From the NCBI GenBank assembly GCA_946811185.2, contig OX328097.1, positions 5,442,242 through 5,506,241 on the forward strand: a stretch of DNA of 64,000 bases. The letters are read 5' to 3'. The notes under the pieces are model-generated. The model made no database searches. It saw nothing but the letters and a program-made list of their open reading frames with translations, and was not told the origin of the DNA. This document shows positions 1 through 9,990 of this stretch, in pieces; within the stretch, counting starts at the first letter, position 1; each line of letters starts with the position of its first letter. The translations under genes and the position numbers were made by a program. The stretch comes from Hippopus hippopus. Taxonomy: Eukaryota > Mollusca > Bivalvia > Cardiida > Cardiidae.

Positions 1-453
1 TATAACAGTGAGAACCACCTTATATCGACCCTCGTTTAAAACCGCCATGGTAGGAAAACTACCCGACGAACTAAAATTGTTCCAGCCCATCCCTCTGGCT
101 TTGAAGGGAATTATGTCGAACTCGCCCATTTTGAGATTGTCCACGTAGACCGCTATTTTGTCACCCAGACCGTCGTTAGAATAAACAACGTTACGCACGT
201 AAAGAGCAGTTTTCGACATCAAACATATGTCAAACGTTAAATTGGAATTTTTGTATAAATAAACAGATTCCAAAAACGAAGCCCTGGAGCGATAGTGTAC
301 AGTTCCATTTGTTACCGCCATCTCCTCCGCCTCGATTCTCAACTCCAATTCTCGCGAACTTTGTTTCAAAGAAAAACCGCTAATAAAGAGAAAAGAACAC
401 AAAACGCATCCCAATATAAGAACGTGTTTACATTCCATTGTTTTAGGCCACAT
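1..453 (-). CDS. 5' end of a paralogous secreted CBM-like protein (partial)
   Basis: This is an open frame of 151 codons starting at the ATG at 453 and running off the left edge of the window. It is the paralogue of the 631-codon gene at 13440-15335: the coding part aligns at a constant offset of 14882 with no indel. Eight residues differ, for example SLKQ against SLEQ, EEMAV against EEMEV and NNFSSSG against NNFGSSG. The first 28 or so residues form a signal peptide (MWPKTMECKH, then a hydrophobic LILGCVLCSFLFISGFS). The mature part begins with an IEAEEM motif like that at the start of CBM6/CBM35-type carbohydrate-binding modules. No stop or frameshift is visible, so this copy may be functional, but most of it lies outside the window. 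The function is inferred from fold-like motifs only. Confidence 0.8.
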   Translation of the reverse strand, partial: MWPKTMECKHVLILGCVLCSFLFISGFSLKQSSRELELRIEAEEMAVTNGTVHYRSRASFLESVYLYKNSNLTFDICLMSKTALYVRNVVYSNDGLGDKIAVYVDNLKMGEFDIIPFKARGMGWNNFSSSGSFPTMAVLNEGRYKVVLTVI

Positions 454-609
454 TTATCAATGGACGTGGTGTATAGTCAAATGTACAAATGAAAACTGTG
501 CACGAGAGTGTATATTTAGTTTTCAAGTGTGTTCCCGTGGCAATTTAATCGTAAAAAGTCGAATTACGTCATCAATTTAAACCCCCTACCTCACTTGGTC
601 AACGTTATA

Positions 610-1921
610 CGAGGGTCATTCGAAAAGTAATGCAACGTGTTGAATAACTTCCAAAGCAATATATCAATTACTTTGAAACTTTACATGTAGATACTTCAGT
701 CTATATGCAGTTAGTATGTGACGTCACATCATCATTACGTCATTTAGAGAAGCGCCAGATGACGTCATTTTACGTCAATAACAGCGTCATGGCCGCGGTT
801 ACGTCTCAAGATCAGCGTAGCTACATAAAAATTGAATGTCAGCGTAATAAAACAGCAAAGGAGATATTTGCCGCACTACAAGAAGTTTGCGGCACATCTG
901 CTCTGTCGTATTGCCAGGTTACAAGATGGGTCAATGAATTCAAATCGGGCAGGGACAGCGTTGAAGATGCCTGCCGTGTGGGTCGACCAATGACAGCTAC
1001 TGATGACTATAATACTGAAAAAGTGAAAAAACTGTTGAAGGATGATAGGAGAATTACTTGCGAAGAAATGGCACAGGAGTTAGAAATCAGTGTAGGGTCA
1101 GTTCATTTCATTCTTCGAAATCGTTTGAAAATGCGTAAGGTTAGTGTGCGATGGCTACCGCATCGTTTGACGCCAGAACAAGCAGAACGTCGTTTAACCA
1201 TAGCCACCCAACTCCTTTCTCGTTATGATTCGAAAGGACAAGACTTCCTAGAAAGAATTGTTGCCATCGACGAAACTTGGGTAAGATCCTACGAACCGGA
1301 AATGAGGAGACAATGGGAGTGGCATACATCTAGCTCCTCGAGACCGGCAAAGTACAGACGGACTCAGTCTAAACTTAAGATGTTAATGATCTTCGCGTAC
1401 GACAGACATGGAATTCTGACAAGTCACAGGGTGGAAAGTGGTAAGACTATTAACGGGAAGTACTATGAAGAGTACCTTAAAAAACACTAAGGCAAGCGAT
1501 CCGTAGGAAAAGACGTGGACTCTTGGCAGCCGGTCCAATAATTTTACATGATAACGCTACACCCCATGGCGCCGTCAACGTAACGTCTTTGCTAGGGCGC
1601 TATGAGTGGGAAATATTGGAGCACCCGCTTTATTCCCCGGATGTAAGTCCACGTGACTCTGACTTATTTCCAGAGATAAAAGAGGCCATGAGAGGTATTC
1701 GTTATAGTGACCTAGACGAGCTTGAAGCTGCCGTGGCCGAAAGGGTGAAGGTAATGGAACGCAGTTGCCTAGCAACTGGAATAGATGACCTCCCGAAGCG
1801 ATGGCAGTCCGTCATAGACCACAAGGGATATTACTTCGAAGGAATGTAGTATGGTAATTATCATTATATATTTCTTTCGAAAGTTATTTTATAGGTTGCT
1901 TTACTTTTTGAATGACCCTCG
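610..1921 (+). mobile_element. mariner-family transposon, 1312 bp
   Basis: The element is flanked by TA at 608-609 and 1922-1923. Its terminal inverted repeats begin CGAGGGTCATTC and match at about 25 of the first 28 positions. The unfilled site exists in the second duplication copy at 15490-15491, which reads CGTTATATACTGTC without the insertion. Removing the element and one TA reproduces that sequence exactly, so the insertion followed the duplication. Its length and D34D catalytic spacing are normal for mariner. The transposase gene inside is broken by one frameshift, so the copy is non-autonomous. Confidence 0.96.
705..1849 (+). pseudogene. mariner transposase, one frameshift
   Basis: Two overlapping frames make up one D34D mariner transposase. 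Frame 1 (705-1490) carries the paired helix-turn-helix DNA-binding region (KTAKEIFAALQEV to EISVGSVHFILR), the linker motif WLPHRLTPEQ (the WVPHEL class) and the first catalytic Asp in VAIDETW (codon at 1269). It stops at TAA 1488-1490. The protein continues in the frame that is open from about 1484 to the stop at 1849. That part carries HDNATPH (second Asp, codon 1550) and SPRDSDLF (third Asp, codon 1655), with exactly 34 residues between the two. The lesion is at the A-run 1479-1484 and behaves as one missing base (or two extra). The likely native start is the ATG at 789, because residues before it resemble no transposase. All three catalytic acids remain, so the copy is young. Confidence 0.93.
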
Positions 1922-1956
1922 TATACTGTCATTATACGTAAGGCAGGAAAATATTT

Positions 1957-2190
1957 GAGGCATGCTCTGTGAAAAGGGGGTTTAATGCATCTGCATAAAT
2001 GTATGGACTTATGTCAGTCGAAACTTTTTCCTACTGTTGAATTTTCTCCATGTCAAAGGACCGTTCTACATCATGATTCAGTCAGTCGTCATATAAAATG
2101 GAGATAATGGATCTATAATCATGTGATGACTGGCGTGGTATAATCGATCAAGGAATGAATTAAATCTCCCTTTGCCAGAATGTGGCTCAT
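1957..2190 (+). mobile_element. F-family MITE (inner hairpin deleted)
   Basis: The ends read CATGCTCTGTGAAAAGGGGG and its degenerate inverse near 2175-2190. Compared with the duplicate at 15526-15786, about 30 bp forming the GC-rich central hairpin are missing around 2010-2020. Confidence 0.8.
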
Positions 2191-2235
2191 TTCTTCTAAC
2201 CACTTAGATCAGTTTTACAGTCCAAGGAAATTAGC

Positions 2236-2556
2236 AGAGACCCAGTAGCTCAATCGGTAGCGCACAAGACTTGAGAACGGGGGGGGGGGGGGGGGGGGTA
2301 GCTGGTTAGATCCCTGGCTCGGCCAATTACTTTTCCAGGATTGATGATAGTCATTGCGACAGGATTGATTTCTCCCTCATCGTTGACCATTGTTTCGATG
2401 ATGGTTATGTTGGAAAGCAGCCAGTGACTTGAAACGAAAATTGTGCGGAGTACTGATAAAAGAAACTCCAGGAACGCAAGGAAAGGTGCACTGGTAGCCG
2501 CGATAAAACTGAAATAATGTTGAAAAACGGCGTTTAGCACAATACAATCAATCAAA
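2236..2556 (+). mobile_element. tRNA-headed SINE, type 1
   Basis: The head has a box A-like TAGCTCAATCGGTAGCG and a box B-like GGTTAGATCCCTGG, as in tRNA promoters. The body runs from GGCCAATT to GGCAGCCAGT-type sequence, and the tail is AATCAATCAA. A run of about 19 G at 2280-2298 interrupts the anticodon-like region. The duplicate at 15832-16128 lacks the G-run, so the run expanded in this copy. Confidence 0.8.
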
Positions 2557-2748
2557 ACCAAAAAAAAAAAATAATCAGCATTTACTGAAATACAGTTAAG
2601 ACTTGTCGAGAAATATTTTTAACAATACATGAAATTTGTAGATAAATAACCAGCGTCAGAAACAAGCAATAATAATTTCTAATTAAAAACGTGTTGTGTT
2701 AACAACTTTTAATCCATCAAAAAACAGATATGTGATTTAACTGTCTTT

Positions 2749-2978
2749 TTAAACCCTATACCCGACAGTCCCTAGTTTTAACGACCTTTAGAAAGAGGCC
2801 GTTTGAAAACACTGTTGGAAAAGGAAAAAATGCTTGTTAACAGCATTTTCTCCTTTTACAACAATGTTTTCTCCGTTTTCCAAAGCAAATTCAATCATTT
2901 TATCGACCCTCAATTTGTCGTCTGCAACTGATTCTTTTATTGACAAATCTGAAATTTTGTCGTTTGGTAAAAAGTTAA
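2749..2978 (-). mobile_element. E-family MITE
   Basis: This is an older copy. The central palindrome around 2800-2870 (TGCTTGTTAACAGCA centre) is imperfect. It pairs with 16315-16543 in the second duplication copy. Confidence 0.8.
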
Positions 2979-3104
2979 AATATGGCGGTTTCAAGAGACA
3001 GTTGTCCATTCTCAGCATTTACACTATTTCCAAACGTGTTTTATACGATCTCGAATTGCGCGTTTTATTCCTTTGACTACGATTTCTTTAATTTAACGCT
3101 TAGG

Positions 3105-3425
3105 CTGCTAAGCGCCAGTCACTCAGCTTTTGCGGACAGTGAAGATCAAGATCAGACTTCAAAGAACGTGCAGTCTGATCTTTGATCTGCACTGTCCGAT
3201 AATTAGATTTTTTTTTCTCCAAAAAAATAAGTTAGAAATAGCATTATTCGGAGTTTTACTATCGGCTTTATAGTTTCATTTAACTTATTTAAAAAGATAA
3301 AACTTAACCCTTAGTCTGCGTAGTGTGACTCACTGACCTTTTGCGGACAGTGTAGATCAAGATCAGACTGCACAGAACGTGCAGTCTGATCTTGGATCTA
3401 CACTGTCCGACAAGGAGATATTATG
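3105..3425. repeat. Two G-family palindromes in tandem
   Basis: Two units (about 3105-3203 and 3306-3412) each contain AGATCAAGATCAGACTGCAC-type arms facing GTGCAGTCTGATCTT. They sit in a block of about 430 bp (3085-3515) that is absent from duplication copy 2, so this block is an insertion or was lost there. Confidence 0.75.
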
Positions 3426-3607
3426 CCCCCCCCCCCAAAAAAAAAATGACTTTGAAATTGCAGTATTAGGGTTTTTACTATTGAATTAAAGAATTCATTT
3501 TAGTTATTTAGCAGGATAAAGGTTGATTTAAAGCATTTCTTGGGAGTGATTTTACAGTGAATGTAAAGATAGCGGTTATACGCTAGGCGGACAAATAACG
3601 TTCTTTA

Positions 3608-4086
3608 TTTCATGCTTTCCGGTAGGTTATCGAGAAATATCGGTGAAATATTTTTCGATATTTCATGGTTACGACCAGTGAAAATACCAATTTTTATACT
3701 CTAACTCTTCAATTGAAGGCGGAAACAGTTGTTCCCGCGCACTAGTTACCTAGGTAAAATGCGCGTGCCTCACAACCAGATGGAAATATGACGTAATTTA
3801 CCTTACATTTCTCGCGCTTGACGTAATATTGTAATGCGTTGCTATGCGGAGGGGGTACGCCACGGGGAATAACCGAAAAGAACTGTACTGGATTTGATTA
3901 AGTTCCCCCCAGAAAGGGTTAAAAGCATGAAATAAATAGAATATTTGTTTTTTTCGGTGAAAGATCGAAATTTCTTTCATCTCGTGAACATCATTGGTAA
4001 TATTTTCACGAGTGAAAATATTACCGATGATGTTCACTCGATGAAATAAATTTCGATCTTTAACCGTAAAAAACAAATATCCTCTA
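3608..4086 (+). mobile_element. C-family foldback element, copy 1 (479 bp)
   Basis: The element starts TTTCATGCTTTCCGG and carries a large hairpin at about 3950-4075 (ATTTCGATC arms, TTTTCACGAGTGAAAA centre). It is flanked by TTTA at 3604-3607 and 4087-4090. The empty site is at 16941-16950 in the second duplication copy (CGTTCTTTAA), so this is a clean insertion with a TTTA, or shorter TTA/TA, duplication. Small ORFs across it are not coding. Confidence 0.85.
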
Positions 4087-4087
4087 T

Positions 4088-4305
4088 TTAACTCTTTACC
4101 AAGGTATTCGCGTGATTCAGTGCACTGAGGAATACAGCTTTTAAAAATATAGTGGGAGAAGGAGAAAATGCTGGTAGCCACCATTTTTAACTTAATCTAC
4201 TATGTGCCCTACCTAAGTACATCATTTGAGCCACATTTGATTTGTCGTCTGCAAATGCTTTCACTTTGGACCAGTCTAAAAATTAGATGTCCGGTAAAGA
4301 ATTAA
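4088..4305 (-). mobile_element. E-family MITE, right hairpin arm lost
   Basis: The A arm at 4240-4305 is well kept, including CAAATGCTTTCACTTTGGAC. It shows the uninterrupted site for the D-family insertion seen in the partner copy at 17149. Confidence 0.8.
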
Positions 4306-4395
4306 AACGCTGACGTTAATTTCTCAATGATGGTTAGCCACTGATTTAACACCCATCAACGTCATTAACTAATTCTTTTTAAAGAAACGAGTTTT

Positions 4396-4579
4396 ATTCG
4401 TTTGAAGTCTCCCTGATTGATTGATTAATTGGTCGATCGATCGATCGATCGGTCGGTCGGATGGATGGATGGATGGACGGACGAACTGATGGATAGGAAT
4501 GGATGGATGGATGGATGGATGATTGACTTGTTAGCATTTTTGGTAAGAAAAATAAAATCTAAAATGTTTTCAATTTTCA

Positions 4580-4611
<32 letters not shown>

Positions 4612-4612
4612 A
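4396..4612. repeat. GATT/GATC/GGAT microsatellite and (CT)n
   Basis: Simple-sequence tract: GATTGATT, CGATCGAT, GGATGGAT, GGACGGAC and, from 4581, about 15 CT units. A related but differently expanded tract is at 17586-17839. Confidence 0.95.
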
Positions 4613-4615
4613 ATG

Positions 4616-4757
4616 GCGGTGGTGGGTGCGGCCTTGGCTTACCCAAGACAGGAGGCAGAACACCGGACAGTACCATCAGCTGCTGCAGCAGGGGAAAGTA
4701 TGCGGAATTAGGTCCAGTTTCTTACCCGAAAAACGCGAAATTGACTACTATGAATTA
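4616..4757 (+). pseudogene. Fragment of an older Harbinger nuclease gene
   Basis: The plus strand encodes RPWLTQDRRQNTGQYHQLLQ, nearly the same as the [20 protein letters not shown] segment of the nuclease on the minus strand at 8130-9275. The frame then shifts, and MNY is recognisable just before TTA 4755-4757, where the newer Harbinger element inserted. It belongs to an element of opposite orientation whose other end is at 9735-9990. Confidence 0.75.
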
Positions 4758-5304
4758 CCCCCCGGTCTCACAGACCCCGATTTAATCCCGATTTCGAAAA
4801 TTTCAAAATCGGTGCGAAATCGGCTAGCTTCGGGAGAGTCGTAGTGCCTCCTGACTCAAATCGGCATCAATTCGGGATCAAAAATAAATCGGGACAAAAA
4901 TTTCAACATGCGCAAATTTTTCTCCCGATTTCGAAAATCGTGCCGAAATCGGCGCACCTCGGTGTACCTCGTACTAAGTCGTCGTTGTTCGTAGTAAGCA
5001 AATCGGCGTTATTCGGCGACAGAATCGGTCCTATTTCGGCGTACCTACCTCGGCGATGAACCCCGAATAACGCCGATGCACTACGAGTAACTCCCGATTC
5101 TCGCCGATGAACTACGACGAGGTACTCGACTAGCATCCAAAGCTACACCGACCTACACCGAATAACTACGAACTGCTAAGATATCATCCCGTAGTACTAC
5201 GAAGTACCCCGAATTCCGAGGAGTATAAAAAGGCGAATCAACTTTGAAAACAATTCATTCAGTTCCAAACCTTTGAACGAGACGCTTCCCTATACTTCGA
5301 TACA

Positions 5305-6583
5305 ATGGGACCAAAAAGGGGGCGTTCGAAGAAAAAGCAGTCAGCTACAACAGATATGCCTCCTCCATCGAGCACCCAAGCTCCACCATTAAGCACAGAG
5401 AACCAACCTGACCCTGATGTTATGCCGGATCAGCCAGTTATCCTGCAAAATGAGTTTGAGGATGACGTCGACACTCAGCCCCTGTCATTAAGAAAAAGAA
5501 GCCGTTCAAACACGACGACCTGACAGAGGATGAAAAGGACACGATCCTCGAATTTCTCAGATCTAATCCGATCATCTACAATAAACAACTGTCAGGTTAC
5601 AGAGATACAGAGAAGAAGAGTGAGCTATGGAGACGGCTTGCGTTTGATCTTGGTCGCACCATAGAAGTAACCACGTTTTACCAAACAGCACGCATGGCTT
5701 TAAGTCGTTGCAAGAGGAAATTTAAATCTGGTATGTCTTCTGATGCCTTCTCGGTGACTGATAGGGGATACTGGGACAGAATGCAGTTTCTCCTCCCCTT
5801 TATCTACGAGGTGAAAAGCCGCACTGTCGTCAGCTTTAATGCAGCAACAGCTAGACCAGAAGAACCACCTTGTCCGGCACCAATCCGACCACTACCAGAG
5901 CTTCCTGAAGCCGACCAGTCTGATATCGACTCCAATATAGCCTTAGGTTATCGTTATATGTTTATTTTTCAGAGTCTGTCCTAGTGGATTTTATTAAGTC
6001 CAAGCAAGCCAACATATCATCTTTCGCGTTGTACATGGATGAGAGGTTGCAGGCTCTTGATCCCAATTTCCGTAGAAAAGCACAGAGGCGATTGAGTGAA
6101 GTGATGAACCATGTCGAGATGCAGCAGGAACAAGCCCGATCATTGCCACCCTTCTCGGACCCTGGGCCTCAGCGTTGGCATCAGCAGGAAGGTGAACCAC
6201 AGCCTGGTCCATCCTGGATGTCACAGGGAAATCATAGCTCTTGGCAAGGCTGGCAGCCACCTCCATCCCAATGGAAAAAACCAACAGGAAATCCACCAAG
6301 CGTATGGGCGTCACAGAGCTCACAATGGGTCGAGTCGCAGTACCCAGGATTTAGAAACCAGTCGGATGTTGCTAGTAAAGATGTTCCCACTGAGGGTAGA
6401 CAAACTAGTCTTTCTAGACCAACATCTGCTACGGCTACTGATTCCGGTGAGAATTACACCATTCTTCAAATAGGGGAAAACGAAAGCGCAGAGCAACAGG
6501 ACTCCTCATGGCGTATGGGTGACAAAACTTTCAGAAAGTTCATAGATGGACTTGCAGATGCCAACCAATCTTCTCCTAACTAA
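5305..6583 (+). pseudogene. Harbinger MADF-type DNA-binding protein, frameshifted, with a 26-nt intron-like gap
   Basis: The N-terminus MGPKRGRSKKK is basic and Pro/Ser-rich (5305-5490). The frame must slip by one in the A-run around 5490-5498 to continue as KPFKHDDLTEDEKD. The next segment is a MADF/Myb-SANT-like domain (about 5514-5830; LEFLRSNPIIYNK, ELWRRLAFDLG, CKRKFKSG). A second break at 5947-5972 reads GTTATC to TTTTTCAG. Excising it joins TTA-G to AG-TCT in frame (GAG codon) with the last ORF (to TAA 6581-6583), which is Gln/Trp/Pro-rich and ends FRKFIDGLADANQSSPN. The protein would bind the element's termini and carry the nuclease into the nucleus, as in other Harbingers. Twenty-six nucleotides is very short for an animal intron, so it may be a shrunken intron. 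Confidence 0.85.
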
Positions 6584-6835
6584 AGGAATAACAATCCTCT
6601 AAATGTTTGACGTTGCTTTCTTGTTCATTCAATTGTACTCTTAAGTTTGAGCGTGCTCGTAAAACGCTTAGTGTTCACCTATTAGTGAAATTGTGTTAAA
6701 AAACATTATAAAACGCTAGATGTTTATTTTCATGTTGAAGTCAAAATAGATCTATAAGACAAATAAAAACTGTTTAAAGTCAATTCCGTTTTTATCTGAG
6801 TTTTACTTGAACAGATTCGATAGAGTATGTCGCTC

Positions 6836-7140
6836 GCTTAATTGACGGATCATCTCTGTCAATTAAAAATCGATTGACCAATCAAATAATTCATTTAGAT
6901 CGGAAGTGCAATGTTGATCTCCGACTTTATTTCAAACATTTTCGTTGGTGGGTGACTTAAATGCCGAAACTACAGCTTATTCAAACTGTTGTTACGATGT
7001 TTAGGTCTTCTACCAACGATTTGCTTTTTTGTTTTATGTCCCCGACCATATGTTTTGCAAAATGATGTCATTTGATGTCTCAGACAAACTGCATTGTCGG
7101 AATTGAATGGGTGTGGCAGCGATCCGTCAATTAATGTTAT
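6836..7140 (+). repeat. Internal Harbinger repeat, unit 1
   Basis: This unit is bounded by TTAATTGACGGATC and GATCCGTCAATTAA, so it looks like a small TIR element itself. It is about 80% similar over roughly 290 bp to unit 2. Shared landmarks are TTCGTTGGTGGG and TTTTATGTCCCC. Confidence 0.7.
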
Positions 7141-7439
7141 ATGTCGCATGGCCCCAAATTAAAAGCGGAAGTCTAATGTACTCTCTTTCTGCAGGCGTAT
7201 GCTCTCAAATGCTTGAAAATATCATCTCACGCGAGATTCGAACATAAAAGCTAGCCTCTTATAAAATCACATAGCGAAAATATTCAGTCTTCGTCAGAAA
7301 TCGCAATCCGCGCAACCTAACTAGAATCTATCCTTTTCGCAGATTGAGAATAACCCTTTTTCATTTAGGGTTACATTTCCTAACACAACTTTTTTTTACC
7401 TTTTTAACTTGTTCAAATGTCACTCAAAATTTTCATCGT

Positions 7440-7745
7440 ATTGCGACTTCTGTAATTTCAGGATCGCCGCTGTCAATAAAAAATTCGATCGACCAATCAA
7501 ATCATTCATTTAGACCGGAAGTGAACTGTTGACCTCCGACATTCATATCAATTTTTTTCGTTGGTGGGCGACTTACATGTCGTAAGAAAGCTTATTCAAG
7601 CTGTAGTTACGACATTAAGGTCACCAACCAACGATTCGTCTTTTGTTTTATGTCCCCAACCATGTATTTCGCAAACTAATATCGTTTCAGTTCTCCGTCA
7701 TATTGCCTTGTCGGAATTGAGTGAGCGTGGCCAGCGATCCGTCAA
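7440..7745 (+). repeat. Internal Harbinger repeat, unit 2
   Basis: Second unit in direct orientation, about 609 bp downstream of the first. The left end is eroded and the right end still reads GATCCGTCAATT. Confidence 0.7.
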
Positions 7746-7929
7746 TTGGCTTTGGACTCTGATGTGAATTCTGATTTATGGTACACAGTGAAGACGAATT
7801 AGTATCACAAGTACTTACGTTTTAATTCTTAACTCAAAAGTTTACAACTTTAAAAATAATTACATAGCAAAATTTATAAGCTAGTCTAATTAGATTTTGT
7901 CGTCCCAACTTGAATACATTTTTACACCG

Positions 7930-9275
7930 TCATCTTAACGTATTAAGAATTTGAAAACTCGAATCAAATGTTGTCGAATTAGTCTTTACTGTTGCGGTGA
8001 ATTTTCCAGGTCCACAAAAGTAATATTTAAGATAGTCTCTTTGCTGCTTAGCAATGTTATGTCCATACTGCCTATTCCGGGGCTGGGGTACAGCTTGAAT
8101 GTCGTGCAATCTTCCAGGGTTATTTAGCTCTACATCAGGGGTAGTAGCTTGTTGATGGGGTAGTCGAATTCGGAAAAGGTTATGCAGAACACACATTGCC
8201 TCAACCAAATCCCTGACCCGATCAGGTTGCTGTTCCATGGTGCGATGCAATATTCGGAACCGATTTGCGAGCATTCCAAAGGCTTGTTCAACAACGATCC
8301 GCCCCTGGAAATCCTGTAGTTTGTCAAACGCTCACGATCGTCCAGACCACGCCTTGAGTATGGCTTCATTAAATACGTCCTTAGTGCGAAGGCGTCATCT
8401 CCAAGGAGGAAGTATGGTATCGGCTCTCCATTTGGGTCATTTGGTAGCGGCTCCGGATCCGGTAGACCAATGGTGTTATCTTCTAAGCCCTTGCTCAGCT
8501 CACTGTCATTATAAATCTGAGCATCTGACATATGTCCAACACCACCAAGTTCTATCCAAATGAACTTGTAGTCAGCGTCGACAAGGACAATGAGAGGAAT
8601 TGAGAAGAATCCTTTGTAATTATGATATACACTGCCACTGTTTTTGGGTTTTCCGATGGCAATGTGCTTCCCATCTAAAGCGCAAACTGCATGGGGTACC
8701 TGCCAGCGATCGGCAAACATGTCTGCAATTTGCTTCCAGTCAGCTGGACAGACATGAAGCTTGAAAGTCTCGTCTTTGTACGCCTCTACAATAGCCCTGC
8801 AAACCTCTGGGATAAGGTTTGTGATGGTCGTCTTACCACAACGAAAGTTGTAAGACAGCGACGGATAACTATCACCAGTAGCAAGATGGCGTAATGTTAT
8901 CGCCACCTTGAGACCCGCTGGAAGAGGATCTCGCCAGTTTGTCTTCTTTCGTTCAATGATCGGGGTGATCTTCTCGACGATTTCGTTGAAAAGCTTCAAT
9001 GGCATTCGCAAGTAGTTCATCAATGATTGGTGGTCATGGGCAGGTAGTTCACGCTGCAATAGCTGATGAAATTGTCCAGTGTTTTGCCTCCTCTCGTTGG
9101 TAAGCCAAGGCCGCACCCACCATCGCCTTTGTTTCTTATGCTTAGGCTGTATCTGGCGTTGTTCATACTCAAGCTCTTCAAGACTCTGTTCAGCTGGAGC
9201 ATTTTCCCTTTCCTTAAGTTGAATATAGAGGTAACATAAGATTGCAATTATAACGTCGTCTGTTGTTGTTGGCAT
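7930..9275 (-). pseudogene. PIF/Harbinger DDE nuclease (HARBI1-like), one frameshift
   Basis: The ATG is at 9275 ([12 protein letters not shown]). The protein shows the RPWL block, a helix-turn-helix region ([20 protein letters not shown], about residues 130-150) and the DDE_Tnp_4 core: [10 protein letters not shown] (first Asp, codon 8675-8673), [15 protein letters not shown] (second Asp, codon 8525-8523), then FLLGDDAF. After LTNYRIS the frame is lost at the G-run near 8305. The other minus frame continues [19 protein letters not shown], holding the catalytic Glu (codon 8289-8287), and runs to a stop at 7930 after [11 protein letters not shown]. The frameshift therefore separates the third catalytic residue from the first two. 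Total length is about 440 codons, normal for the family. Confidence 0.93.
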
Positions 9276-9734
9276 GTTGTCACTCTAATATCCATATGAT
9301 AACTGATTTTTTTTGCTGTTAAATCACGGAATTTATATACCCAGTGTACGAAATCGGGGCATAATCCTGAAAAAAGATTTGAAACTCGTAGTCGATCCGG
9401 ATCTGTCAGCGTATGTCGCAGTAAATCTTTGTGCATCGTAGTCCATCGTAGTAAGAAATCGGGACAGTCGGTCTAGATCGTACTGTTTCGTAGTAACTCG
9501 GCTCCTAAACTCGGGGTACTTCGGAACAAAATCGGGGCAAAAGCGTAGTAAATCGTATCGCATCGTAGTTTTTCGCAGCCCGTCGGGAACACACCGCATG
9601 TATGTCTAAAAATACGCCCCGTCCAAGGATGATCGGAGAAAAACGGCTCGAATTCGTGGTAAATCGGAGAAAATGCGTTCTCCCGAAGCACTACGATTAT
9701 TTTGGAAATCGGGGTCTGTGAGACCGGGGGGTTA

Positions 9735-9990
9735 CACCAGTACACTACGACGTAGTACGAAGTACTATGAGGTTCACCGAAACACGCCGATTTCTGATCA
9801 ATTCGGCTCGACCCTTGAATCTGGGAAAAAAATTTGCTCGTGTTGAAATTTTTCTCCCGAAATGTTTTTTGAGTCCGAATTGACGCCGATTTGATTCACG
9901 AAGCACTACGAATCTCCGGAAGCTAGCCGAATTCACAGCGAATTTGAAAATTTCAAATTCGGGATCGATTTGGGGTCTGTGAGACGGGAT
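9735..9990 (-). mobile_element. Terminal remnant of an older, inverted Harbinger element
   Basis: Read on the minus strand this matches the MADF-side end of the intact element at 4758-5000: GTCTCACAGACCCC, then GAATTTGAAATTTT, CGGCTAGCTTC, TCGTAGTGC, AAATTTCAACA. It ends next to a G-rich stretch at 9988-10010. With the nuclease fragment at 4616-4757 it frames the intact element, as expected if that element inserted into a deleted relative lying in opposite orientation. Confidence 0.75.

Larger units (their letters stand above)
1..4612. repeat. Segmental duplication, copy 1
   Basis: This stretch is collinear with 14883-17838: gene 5' end, upstream region, F element, SINE, E elements, GATT/GGAT microsatellite and a (CT)n tract. 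Differences are discrete insertions (mariner 610-1921, foldback C 3608-4086, a G-type block 3085-3515) and one small deletion, in which the F element at 1957 has lost its inner hairpin. The left boundary is outside the window. The right boundary is near the (CT)n tract at 4581-4612. Confidence 0.9.
4758..9731. mobile_element. PIF/Harbinger transposon, 4974 bp
   Basis: Terminal inverted repeats of 26 bp (CCCCCCGGTCTCACAGACCC and six further bases) are identical at both ends and bounded by TTA at 4755-4757 and 9732-9734, the target duplication typical of PIF/Harbinger. Both subterminal regions are rich in TCGTAGT and CCGATTTC motifs. The element carries the two classic genes, convergently transcribed: a MADF/Myb-like DNA-binding protein (plus, 5305-6583) and a DDE nuclease (minus, 7930-9275). 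Both have frameshifts, so the copy is now non-autonomous. The identical ends indicate recent activity. The 1.35 kb between the gene ends holds an internal duplication (6836-7140 and 7440-7745). Confidence 0.95.

Noticed and set aside
1141..1329. Minus-strand frames inside the mariner transposase
   Set aside because: Shadows of the transposase gene.
2236..2300. Functional tRNA genes in SINE heads (also 51190, 63560)
   Set aside because: The cloverleaf is not complete, and one has a 19-G insertion. They are SINE promoters, not tRNAs.
3798..4184. 128-codon minus frame, and its relative at 11709-11915
   Set aside because: They lie across the C foldback element. The frame is not kept between the three copies.
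4429..4785. 118-codon frame over the GATC/GGAT microsatellite
   Set aside because: Low-complexity translation (DRSIDRS, WMDGWMD). The only real signal in it is the Harbinger nuclease fragment from 4616.
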